Origin: Opitutia bacterium
GTDB taxonomy: Bacteria > Verrucomicrobiota > Verrucomicrobiia > Opitutales > UBA953
Reading direction: 5' to 3'
Assembly (NCBI GenBank): GCA_947378905.1
Contig: CANCLV010000058.1
Coordinates: forward strand, 1-6,484
Length of the DNA stretch: 6,484 bases
Position 1 is the first letter of the stretch. The number at the start of each line of letters is the position of its first letter. The notes beneath the pieces are model-generated. The model searched no databases. It worked only from the letters and a program-made list of their open reading frames with translations, and was not told where the DNA came from. A program made the position numbers and the translations under genes. Positions 1-5,272 of the stretch are shown here, one piece after another.

Positions 1-998
1 ACGATTTCGCCCTTAGTGATATCAGCGACCGCGAGGCCGAGTCGACCCGACTGAAAAGTGAAAATAATTTGAGCACTATCTTTTGGATTCCAGCGAGGCT
101 CTGTGCAGTAACTGTAACCTGTGGATAAACGTGACAAGGAACCGCCCGAGGCTGAAGACACGTAAATACCTGGGCGACCCAACGGTCCGCTCGTGAGTAC
201 GATTTTAGAGCCATCAGGCGACCACGATGGATCCGCATCAACATCAGCAGTAGCGATTACCCGACGGGGCCCTTCGCCCGCGCCTCCCGCGATGTAAATA
301 TCCATGGAACCCTTATTCGATGAGGCAAAAGCAATGCGTCCATCAGGTCCGCAACTCGCACCACCTAACGCTCCGCGAACATCGGTAATCACTTTTTGTA
401 AATCTCCAGCCCCCTTTGTGGTAAAAATTTCTGGGAAGCCCGTGCGCATTGACGAAACAAAATAAATTTTTCCTGCGTCTGCAGCCCAGCGAGGTGAAAT
501 CGAAGTGTTTTTGAAATCTGTAATTCGACGAATGCGTGAATAAATTAAATTCGTCGTATAAATTTCTGAATGTCCAGAGGATGTAGAAACAAAAGCTACT
601 TTGGTACCAGCAAACATGGGCTTGAGTTGCCAAGTGCGACCCAGGCCAACAATCGCTGCATCAACAACCTTCAGTGCTAAATCTTCTTCGTCGCGACCCT
701 CGATGGTATCTTGAAAATTAAATCTTGGATTATCGCAAGCCACCGCCGCCGTCAGAGCAGTACGACCAATATTTAATTTTACCGAGGAACCATTGCGCAC
801 ACTAAACGCACCGTGCGCATTGAGCGCAGCTTTTACCATACCACCTAATATTGGATCATCACAATTAATTGAAATAGGAATAACGCCCGACTGCACAGTC
901 GCTTCGATGTTGTCATTAATCACCACACGCTCTTCGGCCCGCAATCCCGTGCCCAACAGGACTGCCATAAAGATGAAAATGACGTTTATTGACTTCAT
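1..998 (-). CDS. tolB: TolB-like periplasmic beta-propeller protein, 3' end cut by window edge
   Basis: This open frame starts with ATG at 998 and runs off the left edge, giving 332 complete codons; the C-terminus is missing. Residues 1-21 form a signal peptide (basic MKS start, hydrophobic core, cleavage likely after LRA), with no lipobox cysteine. Residues about 24-128 resemble a TolB N-terminal domain (GGMVKAALNAHGAF is like the family's GGIV..DL..SGKF). From about 131 come WD40-like PD40 blades: GTKVAFVS, ISPRW, GPDGRIAFAS, WSPDGSKIVLTS, GRPGIYV. In the Tol-Pal system TolB works in the periplasm, binds Pal and helps outer-membrane constriction at division. E. coli TolB is about 430 residues, so roughly 100 should lie outside the window. 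The N-terminal domain looks shorter than in E. coli. There is no clear ribosome binding site. It is divergent from the mrp-like gene. Another PD40-propeller protein is the main alternative. Confidence 0.82.
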   Translation of the reverse strand, partial: MKSINVIFIFMAVLLGTGLRAEERVVINDNIEATVQSGVIPISINCDDPILGGMVKAALNAHGAFSVRNGSSVKLNIGRTALTAAVACDNPRFNFQDTIEGRDEEDLALKVVDAAIVGLGRTWQLKPMFAGTKVAFVSTSSGHSEIYTTNLIYSRIRRITDFKNTSISPRWAADAGKIYFVSSMRTGFPEIFTTKGAGDLQKVITDVRGALGGASCGPDGRIAFASSNKGSMDIYIAGGAGEGPRRVIATADVDADPSWSPDGSKIVLTSGPLGRPGIYVSSASGGSLSRLSTGYSYCTEPRWNPKDSAQIIFTFQSGRLGLAVADITKGEI

Positions 999-1057
999 GG
1001 ATGAAATTTAAGTTTTCGTAGTTTGACCTAAACTAGGGCGGGAGTTCAATCCTCCTC
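999..1057. promoter_or_regulatory. Divergent intergenic region between the tolB-like and mrp-like genes
   Basis: These 59 bases separate two divergent start codons, so promoters for both genes should lie here or just inside the coding ends. For the plus strand, TTGACC at 1023-1028 is followed after 16 bases by TTCAAT at 1045-1050, a plausible but weak sigma70-type pair. If real, transcription would begin almost at the ATG at 1058 and the mRNA would be leaderless or nearly so. A second -35-like TTGACT at 989-994 has no good partner. I see no convincing promoter for the minus-strand gene and no strong Shine-Dalgarno for either. Confidence 0.35.
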
Positions 1058-2146
1058 ATGCCCATAGATAAGGAAACTATACAAAAAGCCCTTGGACAGG
1101 TCCGGTACCCCGGATTTAGCCGAGACATCCTTTCTTTTGGATTACTAAGAGGAATTGAGGTCACTCCCGATGGTAAAGTTACCGTAGGCCTAGCGGTAAC
1201 GACGGCCGACCCCGAGATTCCTAAGAAACTTTATAACGACATCGAAGCGGTCCTAAAGTCGGCTGGCGTGAAGGACCCAGAAATCGCCATCACCGTCACC
1301 GTACCTAAAAACGCCCCCGCTGTCAGCACCACCACTACAGACACTAAATTGCCTGCCGATGCGGGTGTTAAAAACGTTAAATACATCGTCGCCGTCGCTA
1401 GCGGTAAGGGCGGAGTCGGAAAATCGACCTTTGCAGTCAACCTCGCTTGCGCCCTCGCCCGAAGTCTCACCGACAAAGGTCAACCGGGTCGCGTGGGCTT
1501 GATGGATTGCGATATCTACGGACCTTCCGTCCCCCTCATGATTGGCGTGAATACCCGTCCTGAAATGGAGGGCGAAGTTCTTATCCCGCTCGAAAATTTT
1601 GGCGTTAAAATTATGTCCATGGGACTTCTCATCGACGCCGATGCGCCCGTCGTATGGCGCGGTCCGATGATCATGAAAACGATTTCGCAGTTCGCTTCTA
1701 ACGTTCGTTGGGGCGATTGTGAAATCTTACTCATCGACCTTCCTCCAGGCACGGGTGATGCACAATTATCCATCGCTCAATCGATGGCTTTGAGTGGAGC
1801 TATCATCGTCACGACTCCGCAAACTGCCGCCGTGTCTGTTGCCCTTCGCGGCGCAGCCATGTTCGCAAAAGTAGGTATTCCGATTATCGGCGTCGCCGAA
1901 AACATGAGCTACCTCGAGGACTCCAACGGGTCCCGCCAATATCCATTCGGTCAAGGCGGTGGACTCAAAGTGGCGACGACCTTAGATACTGAATTATTAG
2001 GTGAAGTACCTTTAGATGCTGCCGTGCGACAAGGGGGCGATTTAGGCATCCCAATCGTCATCAGCCACCCGGATAGTAATGCAGCCAGGGTGTTTAAGTC
2101 TGTTGCCCTCACAATTATGCATAAATTAGGGCAAATTTCACAGTAA
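1058..2146 (+). CDS. Mrp/ApbC (Nbp35-family) P-loop ATPase, probable Fe-S cluster carrier
   Basis: This 362-residue protein has the usual bacterial Mrp architecture. An N-terminal MIP18/DUF59-type domain (about 4-85, with YPGFSRDI and SFGLLRGIEV) is followed by a Thr/Ala/Lys-rich linker (86-107) and a Mrp/Nbp35 NTPase domain. The deviant Walker A motif SGKGGVGKST lies at 115-124, DCDIYGPSVP at 150-159, the Walker B-like LLIDLPPGTGD at 224-234, and TTPQTAAVSV at 252-261. The family binds ATP and an Fe-S cluster and passes clusters to apoproteins in the cytoplasm. Unusually, after ENMSY (281-285) the sequence reads LEDSNGSRQYPFG, where many Mrp proteins have a CxxC cluster motif. Only three cysteines are present (131, 151, 221) and none are spaced as a pair. 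It starts with ATG at 1058 without a recognisable Shine-Dalgarno. The small gene at 2201 follows 54 bases downstream and may be co-transcribed. Confidence 0.93.
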   Translation: MPIDKETIQKALGQVRYPGFSRDILSFGLLRGIEVTPDGKVTVGLAVTTADPEIPKKLYNDIEAVLKSAGVKDPEIAITVTVPKNAPAVSTTTTDTKLPADAGVKNVKYIVAVASGKGGVGKSTFAVNLACALARSLTDKGQPGRVGLMDCDIYGPSVPLMIGVNTRPEMEGEVLIPLENFGVKIMSMGLLIDADAPVVWRGPMIMKTISQFASNVRWGDCEILLIDLPPGTGDAQLSIAQSMALSGAIIVTTPQTAAVSVALRGAAMFAKVGIPIIGVAENMSYLEDSNGSRQYPFGQGGGLKVATTLDTELLGEVPLDAAVRQGGDLGIPIVISHPDSNAARVFKSVALTIMHKLGQISQ

Positions 2147-2200
2147 ATACCCTATCCCGTTCTTGCTAATTCACCTAAAATAATTTTATTGGGAAGAAGA

Positions 2201-2422
2201 ATGCACGAACTGCAAAAAGGCCAACCAGAGGGTGAAAGTTTTGCGGGTCGTTCGTCCCTATACGCACAGTGGCTCGCCGAAAGAGATGAAATCCTTCGTC
2301 ACAAGTGGATCGAGTCAGAAAAAGCCGGAAAAGATATCGGCTTCGAAAAAGCCCTTTTAGATTGGACGCGTAATCATCGCGCCCGCTGGCGTAGCGAACG
2401 CCGCGTTCAGCAATCCGCCTAA
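2201..2422 (+). CDS. Small conserved-looking protein of unknown function (73 aa)
   Basis: I do not recognise this gene with confidence. It encodes 73 residues, highly charged, with no signal peptide, membrane segment or cysteine. Residues about 18-65 look like one or two amphipathic helices rich in Trp, Arg and Glu. They contain W24LAERDEILRHKWIE, then SEKAGKDIGFEKALLDW (39-55), ending NHRARWRSERR (58-68). The KAGKDIG segment vaguely recalls uncharacterised DUF4032-type sequences, but this is from memory and only a lead. The chosen ATG at 2201 follows the purine-rich GGGAAGAAGA, the nearest thing to a ribosome binding site in the window; an in-frame TTG at 2189 would add four residues but lacks such a site. 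The gene sits between the mrp-like gene and a strong terminator. That placement and its ordinary composition argue that it is real. Confidence 0.75.
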   Translation: MHELQKGQPEGESFAGRSSLYAQWLAERDEILRHKWIESEKAGKDIGFEKALLDWTRNHRARWRSERRVQQSA

Positions 2423-2437
2423 TTTAACACTTAAAAT

Positions 2438-2473
2438 AAAAAGGCCGAAATCAGTGAAGACTTCGGCCTTTTT
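2438..2473. terminator. Bidirectional Rho-independent terminator between converging genes
   Basis: Perfect inverted repeat: AAAAAGGCCGAA at 2438-2449 pairs with TTCGGCCTTTTT at 2462-2473, around a 12-base loop. On the plus strand the GC core is followed by six T (2469-2474). On the minus strand the mirrored arm gives a run of five T, then ATTTTAAG. It lies 16 bases after the stop of the small plus-strand gene and 20 bases beyond the rpmG stop on the minus strand, so it can stop both transcripts. Confidence 0.93.
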
Positions 2474-2492
2474 TATCGTGGGTTAATTAAGA

Positions 2493-2663
2493 TTAACCTT
2501 TGATCTCTTTATGGAGAGTGTGACGGCGGAGCGAAGGATTGTATTTCTTGAGCTCTACCTTCTCTTGGGAAAGTTTCTTATTACGAGTAGTCATGTAACG
2601 AGAAGGGCGTTTGCCTTCTTTACGTGCTTCGGTGCATTCAATGATAACGGTTTCGCGAGCCAT
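2493..2663 (-). CDS. rpmG: 50S ribosomal protein L33 (bL33), zinc-free form
   Basis: The 56-residue product begins MARETVIIECTEARKEGKRP and continues SRYMTTRNKKLSQEKVELKKYNPSLRRHTLHKEIKG in two joined segments. This matches bL33 in length and in the typical YxTTxNKK and ELKKYNPxxRxHxxxKE motifs. It has one cysteine (C10) and lacks the two CxxC pairs of the zinc-binding form, so it belongs to the zinc-independent type. The protein sits on the large subunit near the tRNA exit site. The start ATG at 2663 gives the canonical N-terminus. The leader lacks a Shine-Dalgarno and contains a 10-base match to the 16S rRNA 3' tail. It is isolated from the upstream minus-strand unit by a terminator, so it probably has its own promoter, which I cannot locate with confidence. 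The terminator at 2438-2473 lies just beyond its stop. Confidence 0.95.
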   Translation of the reverse strand: MARETVIIECTEARKEGKRPSRYMTTRNKKLSQEKVELKKYNPSLRRHTLHKEIKG

Positions 2664-2721
2664 GGTTTGGGATTGGTTTGAGGGTTAAGACTTGGGGGCG
2701 GAAAGGAGGTTGGGCAAGCCC

Positions 2722-2757
2722 GAAAAACAAGCAGGGCGACCGGTGAGGTCGCCCTGT
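2722..2757 (-). terminator. Rho-independent terminator ending the queF-xerC-ispE-bS22-like unit
   Basis: Read on the minus strand, CAGGGCGAC (2756-2748) pairs with GTCGCCCTG (2740-2732). A further C-G pair closes a five-base loop and a G-U pair sits at the base. The stem is followed by CTTGTTTTTCG, a T-rich tail at about 2731-2722. It begins 30 bases after the stop of the bS22/mS38-like gene. It separates that unit from rpmG, whose start is 58 bases further on. Confidence 0.8.
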
Positions 2758-2786
2758 GCTTAAAGGCCCTAGAAATAAGCAAAAGC

Positions 2787-2873
2787 TTACTTCTTGTGAC
2801 GCATGTCTTTGGAACGTTTACGGCGTTTATGCTTATTCATTTTTAAACGACGCTTTTTCTTGAGGCTTCCCAT
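2787..2873 (-). CDS. bS22/mS38-like (AURKAIP1/COX24-domain) ribosomal miniprotein, 28 aa
   Basis: This tiny gene encodes MGSLKKKRRLKMNKHKRRKR followed by SKDMRHKK, 28 residues of which more than half are Lys, Arg or His. The MGSLKKKRRLKMxKHKxxKR pattern is the COX24/AURKAIP1 (DUF1713) signature. It is shared by mitochondrial small-subunit protein mS38 and the mycobacterial small-subunit protein bS22 (which begins MGSVIKKRRKRM). By analogy the protein should be an extended, RNA-embedded peptide of the 30S subunit; that role here is inference. It starts with ATG at 2873, 56 bases after the ispE stop, and precedes the terminator at 2722-2757, so it is probably the last gene of the queF-xerC-ispE unit. 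A promoter of its own in the gap cannot be excluded. No Shine-Dalgarno is visible. Confidence 0.88.
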   Translation of the reverse strand: MGSLKKKRRLKMNKHKRRKRSKDMRHKK

Positions 2874-2929
2874 AGTGTGTTGTTGGACCCCATCTAGGCT
2901 ATAGGTCGAGGGACAGTAAAGCCGAAACT

Positions 2930-3796
2930 CTATAAAATTTCAGTTTCGCAAACCCAAACCCCCTTACCCCAACACCGCTCTAAAATCTGGCGAACGGCCA
3001 GGGCATCAAACTTCGCAGCACAGAACGCAAAGCATGCGCTCCCACTCCCAGTCATTCTGAAGTTTATCCCGGTCGCACGCGCCACCTCAGCCAGAGCCAC
3101 TGGCAGAGCCAAATATTTATTAAAAACAACAGGCTCTAAAGTATTCCCCAAGAGCGACGGATCTGATGCGGGCTGATTGAGCCAATCTTGAAGTTTTTGT
3201 TTTGCGGCCGACTGCGACGCGTAGGCCTTACTTTTCGCCAACAAACCATAGGCGTCTTGCGTAGCTACACCAAACGGCGGCTTCACAATCATCACACGGC
3301 GGCCTTTCAAACTCGTCACAACCTGCGGTGATACGTTTTCTAAAATTTCTCCGCGACCACTCATAATCGCCGTGGCCGACTTTATAAAATAAGGACAGTC
3401 GGATCCTACTTTCGCAGCTAACTTTAAAAGGGTCTCTTCACCGAGTGGTACAGGATTCGCACGATCCAATAAACGCAAAGCCGCCGCAGCATCCGAACTT
3501 CCCCCACCCAACCCTGCCCCACTAGGAATTAATTTTTTAAGATTAAATTCTCCCACGACGGTGTCGGGTCGATGCGCCTGATAAGCCTCCGCCGCTTTTA
3601 AAACTAAATTAGTATGATCCGTAGCAAGCAAAGCATCATCGCATAAAAGGCTCCATTTCATTGCCTTTTTAAACTCTAAGCGATCGGCTAAGTTAATCGA
3701 AGCCACCAAGCTCAGCAGTTCATGAAAACCGTCTTCCCGCAGGCCAGTGACTGCGAGTGACAGATTTAATTTGGCTGGTGCAGTTTCGAAAATCAC
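2930..3796 (-). CDS. ispE: 4-diphosphocytidyl-2-C-methyl-D-erythritol kinase
   Basis: This GHMP-family kinase phosphorylates the 2-hydroxyl of CDP-methylerythritol with ATP, the fourth step of the MEP route to isoprenoid precursors, in the cytoplasm. With the GTG start at 3796 the protein has 288 residues, close to the 283 of E. coli. Near the N-terminus is APAKLNLSL with the active-site lysine K9. The ATP-binding glycine motif PSGAGLGGGSSDAAAAL starts at about 91, GSDCPYFI carries the catalytic aspartate D133, and the C-terminal GHMP motif MTGSGSACFAF lies at about 248-258. The GTG start is chosen because it sits five bases after the xerC stop and places PAKLNL where the family has it. The frame stays open upstream to 3952, but that part only overlaps xerC in another frame. 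No Shine-Dalgarno is clear, so translational coupling to xerC is likely. The stop is TAG. Confidence 0.95.
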   Translation of the reverse strand: MIFETAPAKLNLSLAVTGLREDGFHELLSLVASINLADRLEFKKAMKWSLLCDDALLATDHTNLVLKAAEAYQAHRPDTVVGEFNLKKLIPSGAGLGGGSSDAAAALRLLDRANPVPLGEETLLKLAAKVGSDCPYFIKSATAIMSGRGEILENVSPQVVTSLKGRRVMIVKPPFGVATQDAYGLLAKSKAYASQSAAKQKLQDWLNQPASDPSLLGNTLEPVVFNKYLALPVALAEVARATGINFRMTGSGSACFAFCAAKFDALAVRQILERCWGKGVWVCETEIL

Positions 3797-3801
3797 AAAA
3801 A

Positions 3802-4740
3802 TTAAGCTCGAGGGTGAGCCTTGCGATGAACTTCTTTTAATTTGTTCACCGATAAGTGCGTGTAAATTTGCGTGGTAGAAAGTGAAGCGTGACCGAGCTG
3901 CTCCTGCACTAATCGTAAATCCGCTCCGTTGGATAATAAATGCGTTGCGCAAGCGTGGCGGAGTTTATGCGGGGTCAAATCAGCGGGTAATCCCGCTGCT
4001 GCTAATTTTTTCTTGAGCATCAACTGCACCGCACGTGGATGCATGGGTCCACCACGCGGAGCTAGCAACAAAGGCTCACCACGTTTAATCGAAGTCCGTA
4101 AGGTCAGATATTTTTTAACAGCTTCAATGGCTGACTCACCTACCGGCACGACACGTTCCTTCGAACCTTTACCTAAAATGCGAACGAGTCCGGTGTTTAA
4201 ATCTAAGTCACCATATTTGATACTGCAGAGTTCAGCGACCCGTAAACCGCCGCCATAAAGTAATTCTAAAACAGCCTGATCGCGCGACTGTACTTCGGGC
4301 GATTCTTTTTCTCCAGCGGGAGATTCTAATAAATCGGTGGTCTGATTTTCCGTTAAAAATTTGGGTAAAGACCTTGGTAACTTAGGTAAAACTAAGCCTG
4401 CGGCGGGGGTAGAATTAATACCGCCACGCTCCCGTAAATCGGCTAAAAACGCGCGAATGGCCGAAACCTGATTATGCACGGAGCTACGATTGTGGGAGGA
4501 CTGACGCTCAATCACAAAGTCTCTTAAATTACGGGCCGTGAGTTTCGACCAATCGCCATCCCATCCACCATTACTCTTCATCCAAAGTGCAAAGCCTTTG
4601 AGTGAACGACCATAAGTTAAACACGTGCGCGCGGCCAGTCGACGGCCTGCGAGCTGTCGGCTCAAATAATCTAAGACTTGCTCTGAACCTGGCCATTGAG
4701 CGGGTTCCCCGTCATCACTCTGGACGGGACGTCGCTTCAC
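3802..4740 (-). CDS. xerC: Tyrosine site-specific recombinase XerC (chromosome dimer resolution)
   Basis: This 312-residue protein is a full tyrosine recombinase. The N-terminal SAM-like core-binding domain (about 19-105) has LAARTCLTYGRSLKGF and VHNQVSAIRAF. The catalytic domain (about 122-312) carries the complete active set: R167 (GGGLRVAEL), K191 (LGKGSKER), H258 and R261 (HKLRHACATHL), H284 (LGHASLSTT) and nucleophile Y293 (QIYTHL). The spacing equals that of E. coli XerD (R148, K172, H244, R247, H270, Y279). Its length and the ending KAHPRA fit housekeeping XerC/XerD, which act with FtsK at dif, rather than a phage or integron integrase. Whether it is XerC or XerD is less certain, and XerC is the better guess. 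The GTG start at 4740 overlaps the queF stop in GTGA, implying translational coupling. ispE follows after five bases. No dif-like site was noticed. Confidence 0.93.
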   Translation of the reverse strand: MKRRPVQSDDGEPAQWPGSEQVLDYLSRQLAGRRLAARTCLTYGRSLKGFALWMKSNGGWDGDWSKLTARNLRDFVIERQSSHNRSSVHNQVSAIRAFLADLRERGGINSTPAAGLVLPKLPRSLPKFLTENQTTDLLESPAGEKESPEVQSRDQAVLELLYGGGLRVAELCSIKYGDLDLNTGLVRILGKGSKERVVPVGESAIEAVKKYLTLRTSIKRGEPLLLAPRGGPMHPRAVQLMLKKKLAAAGLPADLTPHKLRHACATHLLSNGADLRLVQEQLGHASLSTTQIYTHLSVNKLKEVHRKAHPRA

Positions 4741-5150
4741 GCTTGAGGTTTTTTCCCGTGTTCGGCGCGAACAGTAATCGCAATACCACCGCGCACTTCA
4801 AAAGCACCCGTCACTTGGCACCAGACTGGATCCAAAGCGGCAACGAGATCGTCTAAAATTTTATTCGTGAGGTGTTCGTGAAACACACCTTGTTGACGAT
4901 AACTCCAGAAATATAATTTGAGAGACTTCGATTCAACAATCCTTGGACCAGGAATGTACTGAATTGAAATCTTCGCGAAGTCAGGCTGACCGGTCGCTGG
5001 ACAAAGACAGGTAAACTCGCTCGTCGAAAGTTCGACCACGTAATGCCTTCCCAGATTACGATTAGGAAAAGTCTCTAACGTTTGTTGTGGTTTGTTTTGG
5101 GTATTCCCGAGGTGGGATAGCCCTTTTAGGTCTTGAGGCTCAGTTGCCAT
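4737..5150 (-). CDS. queF: NADPH-dependent 7-cyano-7-deazaguanine reductase (preQ0 reductase)
   Basis: QueF reduces the nitrile of preQ0 to the amine of preQ1 using NADPH, in the pathway to queuosine at the tRNA wobble position. The 137-residue length indicates the single-domain (Bacillus-type) class. The nucleophilic cysteine is C50 in FTCLCPATGQPDFA, with the proton-donor aspartate D57. The substrate-recognition motif VESKSLKLYFWSYR starts at 72, FHE is at 90-92, and the conserved RGGI is at 120-123. C48 next to the nucleophile and the lack of a cysteine just after FHE are noted as oddities. The ATG at 5150 is preferred; an in-frame TTG at 5177 would add nine residues without a better ribosome site. 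It heads the minus-strand unit and overlaps xerC by four bases. I saw no preQ1 riboswitch in the leader. Confidence 0.95.
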   Translation of the reverse strand: MATEPQDLKGLSHLGNTQNKPQQTLETFPNRNLGRHYVVELSTSEFTCLCPATGQPDFAKISIQYIPGPRIVESKSLKLYFWSYRQQGVFHEHLTNKILDDLVAALDPVWCQVTGAFEVRGGIAITVRAEHGKKPQA

Positions 5151-5272
5151 GAGAGATAGGCAACCAAACCGCGTCAAAAGGACAAGCGGAGAAGCATAAA
5201 TTGAGTCGATTCATAGTTAAACCTGCTTGCCACTGACACCCCGAACGGTTGCCTTAAAACCACTCTGCGTGC
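5151..5272. promoter_or_regulatory. Divergent control region between queF and dxr
   Basis: The 122 bases between the queF and dxr starts contain no gene and must hold promoters for both units. For queF, TTTAAC (5221-5216) and TATGCT (5198-5193) on the minus strand are spaced by exactly 17 bases, a plausible sigma70-type promoter giving a leader of about 35 bases. For dxr, TTGCCA at 5227-5232 resembles a -35 box but lacks a well-spaced -10 box. The queF leader shows no preQ1-I-like stem and A-rich tail, and no long hairpin was seen. Confidence 0.4.

Noticed and set aside
343..633. 96-codon minus-strand frame.
   Set aside because: It lies in a different frame wholly inside the TolB-like gene on the same strand. 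Its translation has no recognisable domain, while the TolB frame does.
793..1011. 72-codon plus-strand frame ending before the mrp-like gene.
   Set aside because: It is antisense to the signal peptide and N-terminal domain of the TolB-like protein and has no leader or family resemblance.
2189..2200. TTG start at 2189 for the small plus-strand gene.
   Set aside because: The ATG at 2201 directly follows a purine-rich stretch, while the TTG has only an AT-rich leader.
2701..2760. Hidden plus-strand small gene behind the perfect GAAAGGAGGT.
   Set aside because: No ATG, GTG or TTG occurs at a workable distance, and the terminator hairpin follows immediately.
2591..2782. 63-codon minus-strand frame covering the rpmG leader and the upstream terminator.
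   Set aside because: It runs through the terminator hairpin and into rpmG in another frame, with no plausible product.
3929..4258. 109-codon plus-strand frame.
   Set aside because: It is antisense to the catalytic part of xerC, whose active-site residues are complete; the antisense translation looks random.
3802..4740. The tyrosine recombinase as a sign of an integrated mobile element.
   Set aside because: It is embedded by overlap in a housekeeping operon, has XerC/XerD length and spacing, and no tRNA, att repeat or phage gene is nearby.
5151..5177. Longer QueF from an in-frame TTG at 5177.
   Set aside because: It adds nine residues with no better ribosome site, and the ATG at 5150 gives a normal family length.
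5151..5272. preQ1 riboswitch in the queF leader.
   Set aside because: Queuosine genes often have one, but I found no matching stem-loop with the A-rich tail in this region.
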